Of a stretch of DNA of 64,000 nucleotides, positions 45,653-56,800 are shown piece by piece. A program made the position numbers and the translations under genes. Under the pieces are notes generated by a model that saw nothing but the letters and a program-made list of their open reading frames with translations, was not told the origin of the DNA and made no database searches. Position 1 is the first letter of the stretch. Every line of letters begins with the position of its first letter. This stretch comes from Zygnema cylindricum (Eukaryota > Streptophyta > Zygnematophyceae > Zygnematales > Zygnemataceae): the NCBI GenBank assembly GCA_037447655.1, contig JBBHKE010000890.1, positions 186,001 to 250,000 of the forward strand, given 5' to 3'.

Positions 45653-46975
45653 TCACACACGAGATTTAGAGAGGACAAGCTTTCCAAAACACCACATATC
45701 TGGACAATTCATTGTCTCTTCATAAATCTGAGGTTCATCCGGATGAGATAGTTTTGTTACCTTGTTATTAACTTGTTTATCTTGTAAATTTTTGCTACTT
45801 CTCCTTCCTCCCTCAAAATCTGTGGCCGGAATAGATGGTTTCCGTGGTTTCTTTCGCACAATCTCGGCTTCTCCTCTGTCCCTCGATGTTGAATCAATTT
45901 CCACAATGTCTTCCGCTTTGGGTAGAGTTGTCACTGGAATTTCCACGGCCGAGTCCTTCTCGGTCTGATTGGTACCTGTAAGAATATCATCTTCTTTGAA
46001 AGCAGGATAGTTAGGAAGCTCAAAGCCATCGGAATTTTCTGACTCAAATGTGATTTTTATTGAGTTTGTATACTTGAAGTGATCCATTGACTTTCCTTCA
46101 TCCATAACAACTAGATGCTTTACTAAGATTGTATCTTCCCGTTTTAGATCATTAACTCTTTATCCTTTATCATCCCCATCATATTCTAATAAGTACCCCG
46201 ATTTTCCTTTAGGATCTAACTTCCAATTAGACCGATCTGTATCTCGACTGAACACTTGCCTGCCGAAAACCTTTAAGTGACATACGTCTGGTTTGCGGCC
46301 GGTCCATCTCTCATAAGGTGTTTGGCCTTTTACTACTGAAGTAAGAACTCTATTTTTGAGGTAATTAGCATAGTCCATTACTTCGGCCCAAAACCTTTTT
46401 CCTATCTTCTTATCCGACAACATATTTCTAGCACTATCACTTAGTGTCGTATTTAATCTTTCAGCTACCCTATTTTGTTCCGGGTTTTTTGGAACTGTCT
46501 TTTGGTGTTGGGCTACATCTTCCCTCAGAAAAATCCTCAAACTTGTTAGAGGTATACTCTCCACCATTGTCACTCCTTACTCTCTTGATTGGGGTTTCAT
46601 AAAGTTTTTCACTCCATGCATTATATTGTCTAAAACATTCCCGAGCCTCTAACTTATTTTTCAAAAAATACACCATAGAATACCGAGACCAATCATCGGT
46701 GATAGTCATCATAAATCTCTCCCCCCCGGGTGAGGGCACTTTGGCCGGTCCCAAAATATCTGTGTGTACTAAATCTAGAATCTTTTCTCCCTTATAGGTG
46801 GTAGTTTTTGGGAAGGGTAACATGTGTGCTTTACCTTGAGCACATCCACTATAATCACTTAGATTCTCACTATCACCGAACTCAATCTCTTCCACTACTC
46901 CCATCTTTTTCATCCCTCTTAACTTATCTAGATTCACATGCCCAAGCCTCTTATGCCACAACATTATATCATGAA
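45653..46975 (-). pseudogene. copia-7 fragment: GAG-pre-integrase, integrase and linker
   Basis: The minus strand gives LWHKRLGHVNLDKLRG (46960), CSGCAQGK-like YSGCAQGK, HTDILGPAKVP, RSDNGGEY, PEQNRVAERLN and the linker up to the start of RT (FEGGRRSSKNLQDKQVNNK). One frameshift sits near 46560. Both ends are truncated without an LTR. Confidence 0.88.
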
Positions 46976-48331
46976 CACCTTGAGGTTGGTACTACGTATA
47001 GGGTTGCTTATTTTGCTTCCGAAGACATGTTGACACATGGACAAGCGATGTGCGGAAGAAGGTGTACTTTGAATATCCTTTGGCACGATGTGGAGATGCG
47101 ATGTATATCAATGTTTAAGATGTACACTACACATCTGCGTCACTGCAGTACACTATAAATTGTTGTGTAAAAAAACAAAAAGTGTCTCTATCGCCATTTA
47201 TGGTTTAACGACTCAAAGCCAACAAAGCATTAAAGCTAATGAACATATATGACACTAATTTTCACATGCATCCCTGAAGTGTAACCACCATAACCTTTGT
47301 CCACACAATCGACGATTGAACATTTGAGAACAAGTTCACGCGATTTGCCCTTGTTTTACTACTATGAAAAAAAAATCTTGAGCGTTGTGTCGACGCTACT
47401 CACTTTCACGTGTCGAGCTAAAATGCTTTCATTACTTTTTTACATAACGAGCAATGTTGGTTAAGAATGGCACTTTTTGGACACCACACTGTTTAAAGAC
47501 TTATAAATTATACTAATGGACACTAATCAAGCCGTGCTTATAGTAGCGAAAAAAAAAATAATAACATTATAATTCCTTTCTTTGTGTTTAAGGGTGGTAA
47601 TTTAGAGGTTGGTCGTAGTCTAAGGAGGGTCGATATAGCGTTAATAACAATAATAGTGATTCACGATGTATTACTATATATTCCCATCGTTATAAGCATT
47701 AAATAAGAGTTACCCCTGGAGTTATCCAGTAGTTATCAATGTTATTTTATTGTATATTTGTTCAAAAAATTACTCCAAATTGCGTGTCGACTTTGTAGCG
47801 TGTACCTTGAGTTGGCGCTAATACTAAATGGTAATGTCATAATTATGACAATAATTCCTTGAAAGTACAAAGCATACACTTAGAGTACACGTTAACAATA
47901 TTTTAGGTTATTTTAAGCTCTTTCATGGTTTTATTCTCGTTGAAACCTTTAGTATGGACTTGTTTTAGATTTTGGGCCGACGACCCATTTTGTCCTTAAG
48001 ATTTTGTGTAGAGCGTGGTTTTTAATACTCTTGTAGTTTGGTTTTTGTTTATTTTGTTTTCGATGTTTTTGCTTTTAGTGTTGCTTAGCTTTTGTAGTTG
48101 TTTTACTTACTTTTGGGTTTTTTAATTGTAGCCTTTAGCGGTAGTGAAAATTTTCCATCTCAATCAAGTTTTATACTTGGATGTTTTAACTATCGCGGTT
48201 TTGATGATAAAATCTTCTTTCTTTGTTTAGTTAAAGTATTCTTCTTTATTACCTAAATTGTTTACACTTAACGTTCTCAATATTCACGACGTCTAACAAC
48301 TTTTTAAATTCTTCTTCATTACCTTAATTGT
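46976..48331. other. AT-rich sequence without recognised gene
   Basis: About 1.35 kb between two copia fragments. There is no long ORF. A single TIR-like end (AGTGATTCACGATGTA, near 47654-47670) resembles the MITE at 1807-2293. It is the longest stretch with no assignable element apart from the edges. Confidence 0.4.
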
Positions 48332-49322
48332 TGTTGAGTCAAAGTTGTAAACGGCCGTCAGGGTCTGTCGCGCGGCCGGCTAATTTGTCATAACGTCAAG
48401 TTAATGGTCTTGGTTGGTTTAGATTCATTAAGTCCCGTTGTACGGTTTTGTAGTTTCCTGGTCTCGCGCACATTCATTTGGCGACGACCAGGTTTTGTTT
48501 CGTTTGGTGTGTACGTTTGGTGGGTTTGTTTTGTCTTTATTTGTTTTTGGTTGTACGTGTGTTTTGTACCTTTGTACTATGTCGTTTCGCGTATAGACGT
48601 GATTTGATTCGTAGGCGCTTCGTGCGCACTTTATATTTTGGTTTGTTTTTATAGTTTGAGATTGTGACGTTACACTTGCAGTACTATATACTGCAGCTTA
48701 GAGGGAGGGAAAACTTAATCTTTTATAGGAGAAAATGTGTGTGAAATGAATTAGCTTTCGTGAACAGTTCTCTCTCGTGTGAATTCTCTGAATGCTTCCG
48801 TTGTAAGTATTGCGCTCTGATATTGTATAAGATCTTATCAAATGGTATTGGAGCTTGTGTGCTCCTTTGAGGTGTAGAAGGGTTGCTAGTTTGGCCGCCA
48901 TGGGGAGAAAGAAGAAAAATACCCCTTCTCTTAGGATGCCTTCTTCTTCTACGTTGATCCCTCGACCTCTGGATCCAACCGAATCTGAATCATCGTCGGA
49001 TCCGGAAGTAGAAACTCCATTTGCTTTCACTGGCAAAACTTTTGAACAAGCCATTCCGATTGATCCGTTCGGACAAAAGAAGGAGAATGAGGGGAAAAAG
49101 AAGGAGGGAGATAACGCGATGGAAGATCGCTTCAAAAACTGATGGATGGTCTTTTCTGATATGTTGATCAAGGGATCTCGGAGACGAACTGTGTCACGCG
49201 ACCTAAATTTTTTTGAGATGGAGATGAGGAGGAGATGAGAGAATCGATTCGAAAGGGGAAACTTCCCATCGATAACGATTCTGATCTTGATGATTGGAGT
49301 GAAGGGGACGAGCAAGTCGAAT
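48332..49322 (+). pseudogene. copia-8 relative: LTR, leader and Gag N-terminus
   Basis: LTR 48332 to about 48840, primer site TGGTATTGGAGC near 48852, then Gag from ATG 48899 (MGRKKKNTPSLRMPSSST), clearly homologous to copia-8 Gag at 53851. A stop follows at 49139, and the trace reads on to SDLDDWSEGDEQVES. It is cut by an LTR start at 49323. Confidence 0.85.
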
Positions 49323-49781
49323 CTGTTGAAATTTATGTATTTTCTAGGTCTGTGTTGGAAAAATAAATAGAGTGTTGAAAAGAGGTGACTAATAGTTCAC
49401 TTCTATATTTTAGTTAGAATGTAAAGAGAGAGTAAGAGAGGACCAAAGGCACGCCATGGTTGCCGCATCATCTAGAAGGAGGAAGAATGAATTAGAAAGT
49501 ATTTTACTAGTTTAAGCAAAATTCTGCCGCTGGCCGGATTTGAACCGGGGTCTATAGGCTACTAAATAGACCAACGCCTTATCCATTAAGTTACTTACGA
49601 AAAGATACACGTGACGGGTTTCATAAATATATAAAAAATAACGAAACAGCTAATTAACAGCAGACTAACCAAAATGAGCAATTTCTGCATGTACGCGAAT
49701 CTGAACCGTGTAAAATATGTTTTGATCGGACGGCCGGCATTATAGCCGCCACGCGAAGTGAGCTTTTTGGCGGCATACGGA
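49323..49781 (+). repeat. LTR start fragment followed by a copia-1-type LTR
   Basis: 49323-49370 is the first 48 bases of an LTR (TGTTGAAATTTATGTATTTTC). At 49371 a copia-1-type LTR starts (TGTTGAAAAGAGGTGAC) and runs into the gap. Its antisense tRNA-like module (49528-49603) is the clearest of the window. Confidence 0.75.
49528..49603 (-). other. Antisense tRNA-like module, best copy
   Basis: The minus strand has A-box-like TAACTTAATGG, D-arm GGATAAGGCG, a hairpin GGTCTA...TAGACC in the anticodon position, and a perfect T-arm CCGGTTCAAATCCGG (B box GGTTCAAATCC, one base off consensus). The A-box part resembles tRNA-Arg genes. The 5' acceptor strand does not pair, so it is tRNA-derived and not a normal tRNA gene. 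Confidence 0.6.
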
Positions 49782-49791
49782 NNNNNNNNNN
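49782..49791. other. Assembly gap (10 N)
   Basis: Ten N. The left flank is a plus-orientation LTR and the right flank a minus-orientation LTR of another subfamily, so the true gap size and join are uncertain. Confidence 0.99.
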
Positions 49792-50052
49792 CCAGATCTC
49801 TAACATTTTATTTTCTGTTTTCTCCTCTGTGACTGTCGAACGGAGATTGAGAAGTGAGTTCAGGGGTGTGAACAGCGTCAGTAACTTCTGAAGTCCTCCT
49901 CAATCTAGGTACCGACGGATCCGACAGGTTTCTCCTGTCCTTCCGTTTAGAACTGGGGACTTGAGTGAAGAGTTAGAGGCAAGCTGTCAGTGTCTCCTCT
50001 TTTGTCTTTTATTTTACAATCTCTAGACCTAGAAAATACTTAAATTTCAACA
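49792..50052 (-). repeat. N3 3' LTR, partial
   Basis: Ends at AAATTTCAACA, followed by the purine tract CTCCCCTTATTTTCTAG (minus sense). The rest is lost in the gap. Confidence 0.8.
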
Positions 50053-51809
50053 CTCCCCTTATTTTCTAGTCTACTTTACTTTCAACTCCCTTCAAAAACA
50101 ACAAATACATTTATATATATTTTCCTTTCTTTTTTCCTTTTTCCTTCATGAAGCTTCAAGCGAATACCTTTATATTTAAGAAAGTGTATTAGATGACCAA
50201 AAATAATTTCATCTTGTCGATCATACATTTTATTTTGCATGCCACTTTTCATAAATCCGAGCAAAGATTTTATCCACCTCCTCCCCTTTTCATCCAACCA
50301 AAATCCACTTTCCCTTTTGCATTTCCAACAGTCAGCCCCATCCCCAATTTGCAACACATACTCAAATGCTAACCCTTTTACAGGCACACCTTCATAGAGG
50401 GCATCACTCCCATTAGTGATGTCAAAACCATTACCCCCCAAATTTATCCTTAAATCAAGAGTCCCTACTAAGTTCCTCGTAAAATCTACATCTTCCGAAC
50501 TCATATTTTTATCCATGATTCTCACCCCATTTTGTGAACTTTCCCTACTCTCTCCCATGGAATTCTTTCCAATATCACTTTCTAATTTTGTTCCCAATAA
50601 ATATTTCTCATCCCCTAAACCTTTCATTAAATATTCCTCTTCTCACCTATCTTTTTAAAACCCCCTCTATAATTAATTCTCCCCTTTCCTTGGAATATGT
50701 TGAAGTCTCCCTTTCCGACCAGTTTTCTGTTTCCTAAATATCTATGAAACTATCCTCAATATTTTGAACTCCCTCAAGTATCTCCTATCTCTTTACTTCC
50801 CTTATACCTTCAAAAGCACACTGTTGCTTACGTGGAATTTTTGTTTGCTTTTCTCTCTTCCCCACACTATCGATGCGGAGAAGCTCCAACATATCTTCAT
50901 CCTCTTTCTCCTCTTCCCCTTCTTCCTCCTCATCCACATTCCAACTTCTAAGTTCTTCCAAACAAGGGCATTCCTCTATATAATGATATGGTTCCCTACT
51001 AAAGAAGCAAACCCCCTTTTTCAAAGCTCTTATTTCTTTTTCTCTCCCTCTCTTTCTACCAAAGTTCCGATAAGGTTTACCTTTGTCATGCTTCCGCTCG
51101 TCACCGCTGTTCCTCTCATCACGCTTCCGCCAATCACCATCAGCAGTAAACGCATTCACTCTGTCACTTCCCCTACGAAGCTTCAAAGTGCTTTCCCTCA
51201 CAAGAATTATCCCCATAGTAAAGCTCCAAGTCCATGAGGAGCCATCCATTGCCTGCATACGACAAATGATGTTTTCGTACTCATCTGGGAGTTTCATGAG
51301 TAGTGTATTGATCTTCCTCTCCTCAGATTCTACATATCCGCACTAGCAAGCTCAACATATAGCGCAGCAATATCATTGCAAAACTCTATCATGTTACCGC
51401 CTTTATAATCATAGGCATCTATTTCTTGTTTTACTAATTGCTGCCTCTGAATAGTCTCACTCTTATAAATCTGACTTAGTGTTTCCCATATTTTCGAAGA
51501 CTTGGTTAGATTCAAAAGAGTGATAGCTATGGACTTAGACACATTTCTAAGTATAAGATGTTTTGCTATAGTGTTTTTATACTCGCAAATTTTATTATCA
51601 TTTTTTTCAGTTTTACTTATAGCTCCTCTAAGTGGAGCTGTGGCGGGGAGCCTAGCTCTCCTCACCATAAGTATCCCTTTGTCCTTCTCCCTATTTCCCC
51701 CTTCTATGGCAATAATTTTCCCTTCACCTTCCGTTGCATCTGAAATACGGTTAGTTTTTGGGAAGCCCTTGATGAATCTCCGTAGTGAGTTCCACCAAAT
51801 CCCGGTGGC
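50053..51809 (-). pseudogene. N3: third non-autonomous Gag/pol-remnant copy
   Basis: Minus frames: 51875-51330 (Gag), 51297-50785 (Gag with a degenerate knuckle CFFSREPYHYIEEC, where one Cys is Ser and the Gly is Tyr) and 50627-50082 (KYLLGTKLESD, FDITNGSDALYEG, RWIKSLLGFMKSGMQ). The order and deleted parts equal those of N1 and N2. Frameshifts lie between the three. It is cut at 51809 inside the GQV-CPPPGFGG part of Gag. Confidence 0.78.
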
Positions 51810-51886
51810 GGACACTTGGGAGCTGGTGGTTTGTCCACCTAACCAAAAACCAATCGGTTCTAAGTGGGTGTTCAAAATAAAACTTC
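51810..51886 (+). other. Inverted 77-bp RT fragment between N3 and copia-9
   Basis: The plus strand reads ADTWELVVCPPNQKPIGSKW, the start of copia RT, while both neighbours are copia sequences on the minus strand. It is best read as a small inversion or filler at a rearrangement junction. Confidence 0.75.
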
Positions 51887-53293
51887 CGCTTCGGGTAGAG
51901 TTGTCACTAGAGTTTCCGCGGCCGAGTCCTTCTCGGTCTGATTTGTACCTATAAGAATGTCATCTTCTCTGAAACCTAGATAGTTAGGAAGCTCAAAGTC
52001 ATCGGATTTTTCTGACTCAAATCTGATTTTTACTGACTTTGTATACTTGAAGGGATCCACTGACTTCCTTTCATCCATAAATACTAGATGTTTTACTAAG
52101 ATTATATCTTTCTTTTTTATATCATAAACTTTGTATCTTTTTACATCCTCATCATATCCTAATAAGTACCTCGGTTTTCCTTTAAGATCTAGTTTCGAAT
52201 TAGACCAATTTGTGTCTAGGCTAAACACTTGACTGCCGAAAAAACCTTTAAGTGAGATATGTTTGGTTTCCGGCCGGTCCATCTCTGATAAGGTGTTTGG
52301 CCTTTTATTGTTGAAGTAAGAACTATATTTTTCAAGTAATTAGCACAGAACTTTGTTTTTCAAGTAATTAGCACAGTTCATTGCTTCGGCCCAAAACCTT
52401 TTTCCTATCTTCTTATCCAACAGCATACTTCTATCACTATCACTTAGTGTTCTATTTAATCTTTCAGCTACCCTATTCTGTTTCAGGTTTTCTGCAAATG
52501 TCTTTTGGTGTTGGACTCCATCTTCCCTCAAAAAATCCTCAAACTGGTTAGTGGTATACTCTCCACCATTTACACTCCTTACTCTCTTGATTGGGGTTTC
52601 ATGGTGTTTATCACTCCATGTTTTATATTGTCTAAAACATTCCAGAGCCTGTGAATTATTTTTTAAAAAATACACCCTAGAATACTAAGACCAATCATCG
52701 GTGATAGTCATCATAAATCTCTTCCCCCCGGGTGAGGGCACTTTGGCCAGTCCCCAAATATCTGTGTGTACTAAATCTATAATATTTTCTCCCTTGTATG
52801 TGGTTGTTTTTGGGAAGGGTAACCTGTGTGCTTTACCTTGAGCAGATCCACTACAATCACTTAGATTCTCACTCTCACCGAACTAAATACCTTCCACTAC
52901 TCCCATCTTTTTCATCTCTCTTAATTTATCTAGATTCACATGCCCAAGCCTCTTATGCCACTTTTTTATATCATGAACACCAGCATAATAAAGTTTCTTC
53001 TTTTCATTTTTTTAAATCAGCCTAAACATCCCTTGGCTACCTTTTTCAGCAGTGAAATAAACTTCCTCCTCAAACCTAGCAGTAAAGACTCCTTTCCTAG
53101 TGCTAGTATTAAAACCCTTATCATCTAATACAGATGTAGAAATGAGGTTTTTGATCATCTCAAGAATAACCAATACATCAGAGAATGTAACTATAGATCT
53201 TTTTCCTTCAACTAACACTTTCAGATCCACCGATCCTACAAGAGTAGTAGTGACTTTCCTCCCATCCCTGTACTCTATCTCTACGGTGGGAAT
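51887..53293 (-). pseudogene. copia-9, left part: protease end, integrase, linker
   Basis: From 53293 down on the minus strand: IPTVEIEYRDGRKVTTTLVG, VLVEGKRSIVTFSDVL, the GAG-pre-integrase trace, integrase pieces (RSVNGGEY, where Asp is Val; NRVAERLNRTLSDSDRSM), and a linker up to VTTLPEAE at the inverted RT fragment. Several stops and a short duplication near 52325-52375. It continues on the right of copia-8 at 59255. Confidence 0.85.
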
Positions 53294-53791
53294 TGTCAGA
53301 TTCAATGTTGTAATCGGCTGTCGTGGCATGTCGCGCGGCCGTATTATTTGTCGTTTTGTCTTTGTGGGTGGTTTGGCGTCATTATGTCTTTTATATCCTT
53401 TCGTAGATTCCTGGTCTCGCGTAGATTCGGTTTTGCGACGACCAGGTTCAATTGTCGTTTGTTATGTACGGGTTTGTTTGGGTTGTACGTTTAGGTACAT
53501 ATTTTCGTTGTACTTTAGTTTTATGTTGTTTCGCGTATGGACGCGATTTGATTTGTAGGCGCTCAGTGCGCACTTTATAGTTTGGTTTGTTTTGGTTGTT
53601 TGGTTGTGTAACGTTACATTTTCAGTACTATATACTGCAGCTTAGTGGGAGGGAAAACTTAATCTTTTATGGGAGAAAATGTCCGTGAAATATATTGGCT
53701 TTTGTGGACAATTTTCTCTTGTCTGAATGTTTTATTTTTTGCATGCTTCTGCTGTAATCTTGCACTCTGATTTTTGTGTGAGATCCTATCA
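53294..53791 (+). repeat. copia-8 5' LTR
   Basis: TGTCAGATTCAATG to TATCA, about 498 bp. It has none of the leader hairpins or tRNA-like modules of the other family. Confidence 0.85.
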
Positions 53792-53793
53792 AG

Positions 53794-53805
53794 TGGTATC
53801 GGAGC
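53794..53805 (+). promoter_or_regulatory. copia-8 primer-binding site
   Basis: TGGTATCGGAGC complements the 3' end of initiator tRNA-Met (family form TGGTATCAGAGC) with one difference. This is the usual plant copia priming mode, unlike the anticodon-arm site of copia-1 and copia-2. Confidence 0.8.
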
Positions 53806-53850
53806 TTGTGTGCTCCCTTGAGGTGTAGAAGTGTGGCTAGTTTGGTCGCT

Positions 53851-56800
53851 ATGGGGAGAAAGAAGAAAAATACCCCTTCACCTTTGATGCCTTCTCCGAT
53901 ATTTCCGCAACCTCTGGACCCGGATCCTCCGGATCCATCCGAATCATTTTCTGATCCGGAAGTAGAAACTCCATTTGCTTTCACCGGCAAAACTTTTGAG
54001 GAGACCGTTCCGATCGATCCGGTCGGTCAAAAAGAGGAGAATGAGGGGAAAAAAAAGGAGGAAGATGACGCGATGGGAGATCGTCTCCAAAAACTGATGG
54101 ATGGTCTTTTCCGTTATGTGGATCAGCGAATCTCCGAGGCAAACCGTGTTACTAGATCTCCATTATTCGGAGATCCGATTCCGGATCAAAGCATCGGCGA
54201 TACGGAAGGAGGTGGAGGAGATGAGGAGGAGACGAGGGAATTGATTCGAAAGGGAAAACTTCCCATCGATGATGATTCTGATCTTGACGATTGGAGTGAA
54301 GGGGACGAACCGGTTGAATCTATGTCCGGCAAAATTGTCATCTTCAATGGGACAAATTATCAATCGTGGAAGAAATATATCAAAGGTCAATTTAAATTGA
54401 AACGGCTTTGGAAGGTGGTAAAAGGGGTGGACAAGATGCCTACCTCGGATCGGAGAGCTTATCGTGTGTGGACGAAGAAAAATCTTTCCGCTATCGGCGG
54501 TTTATTTCAATCATGTAGCACTTCTATACATGATCTATTCCTTACCCGAAGATTTGCCCATGATTGTTGGGTGGCTCTTGAGAATCACTTCGAAAAGAGT
54601 CTTCAAAATAAGGGGCAACACATTTATACCGATTATACCTCATTTAAGGTCAAGTCGAGTGAGTCGATCGATGAAGCCGCGAAGAGATTCAATATTATTA
54701 TCGAGCAACTCGCAAACTTGGGAAAGTTCATCGATGGGAGTGATAAGGCATCGGTCTTCATCCATGCCTTACCGGAGAAAATGATACATTTGAGGGACAT
54801 TCTTTTATCGAGGGATTCGAACACTTTGGATTCGATTATCACTTTCCTCAAATCCACCGAGGCGAATCGTCCGAGTTCATCGAGGGGACCCCAACCGACC
54901 GGTTCCCTCAATGCGACGACACCGGAAACGCCCGATCTAAATTATATTCGGGGAAGAGGAGGTAGAAAAGGTGGAAATCCGAGAGGAAGAGGGGGAAGAG
55001 GACACGAAAGGGCCGGGAGTTCTCCTTCCCAACCCGGATATTCAGATCTAACCAATATTGCTTGCTTTCAGTGCGGCAAACTTGGTCACATGGCGGCTTC
55101 TTGCCCGGACAAGGAGCGTCAATGTCATTTTTGCGGGAAATGGGGCCATATTAGCCCCCAATGTTATTCAAAGGCTGAAAATGGAGGAGCGGGCGGTAGA
55201 GGAGGCGGCGGCGGTAGAGGTAATGACGGCGGTAGAGGAGACGGCGGCGGTCGATACGGTGGACGTGGTGGCGGTCGCCTTGGCGGCCGCGGTGGTCGTG
55301 GAGGCCGCAATGGAAGAGGAGGAGGACACTTCATGGGTGACGATTACTTTGAGGGAGGCGACGAAGCGCAAATATTTTTCGCCCTTAACCTATCGCTTGA
55401 TATTTTGGCAGGTTCTACGCTACACGAAAAAGAGTGGATCATTGACTCAGGAGCGTCACATCACGTTTGTACCGACGCTTCACTCTTTGACGATTTTCGC
55501 GATCTCACGGTACCAAAACGAATCACTGTCGCAAGTGGACAAGTGATTTCGATAAGTACCGTGGGTACTGTACGGTTGGATTTACCAAGTTTGGACTCAC
55601 GTGGGGTAGAAAAAGTTACGCAAACTCAATTAACTAATGTTTTGTACTTACCCGAAGGTTCAGTGAATCTTCTCAGTGTACCGCAGATTCAACGAGCGGG
55701 CGGCAGTGTACTTGCGTACGGAGATTCCACAATAAAAATTGTACGATCTGATGGTGTACAAATAGGTGAAGGAGAGGTCACGGATTTTATGCATAGTCGA
55801 CTAAAATGGCGTCGGCCGAAATCCCAACCAAATTCTAATGGTGTTATTTCGCAAATTTCCGAATTGAAAGGTGATCTAACCTTGTGGCACCATCGAATGT
55901 GTCACACATCGTAGACGAGTTTACGACGGATGATTAAAAATGGAAGCGTAAGGGGATTAGACTTGGCGTCGGGAGAGAAAATTAACGGATGTGAGGGGTG
56001 TAGTAAGGGGAGACAAATCCGAAAGCCGCATCCGGCTAAGGATCCGATGCATCGATCTAAGCATCCGCTTGATCTTGTACACATTGATTTATGTGGGGAC
56101 GTGAAACCGGAAACGATTGGTGGAAACAAATATATTATGGTGGTGGTGGACGACTTCTCTCGCTTCACATGGGTAATATTACTTAAACACAAATCCGAAG
56201 CATTTTTACGCTTTCAAGAGTGGCATGTGATGGCCGAAAGGCAATGTGAGAGAAAGTTAAAATCTATTAGATCGGATAACGGAGGGGAATTTCTTGCTTT
56301 TGATCCTTATTGTAAAGAGTGGGGAATTTCTCATCAATATACCGCATCTTACTCACCGGAATCTAATGGCGTTGCCAAGAGGAAAAATCGTACTCTTCAA
56401 GAAATGGTACGATCCATGGTACACGGATCCGGGAGGAGTATTCATTTATGGGGCGATGCAATTTTAACGGCGAATTATATTTGCAATCGGCGAATCACGT
56501 CAGTTTCGGGTGATAAAACTCCGTATGAGTTGTGGTATGGGCGAAAGCCTACTCTACACCACATTCGGATTTGGGGATGTCGTGCGTCGGTTTATATTCA
56601 AGCACAAAAGAGGAAGGGTAAGTTTGCATCGAGAAGTTGGAGTGGTTATTTCGTCAGATATAGTGAGAAAGGGAGTCTTTATCGAGTTTATGATCCGATT
56701 CGAAATATCATTGAGGAATCAAGAAATGTGGATTTTCACGAGGACTTATTATCCACAATCTCTCGATCGCCTAATCGAAATTCTAATCTTGATTTTCATG

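Noticed and set aside
48404-48607. 67-codon hydrophobic plus-strand frame
   Set aside because: It lies wholly within the LTR of the copia-8 relative, and the same stretch is frame-broken in the other LTR copies.
55168-55371. Ala/Thr/Ser-rich minus-strand frame opposite the RGG region
   Set aside because: Complement of the Gly/Arg repeat; composition only.
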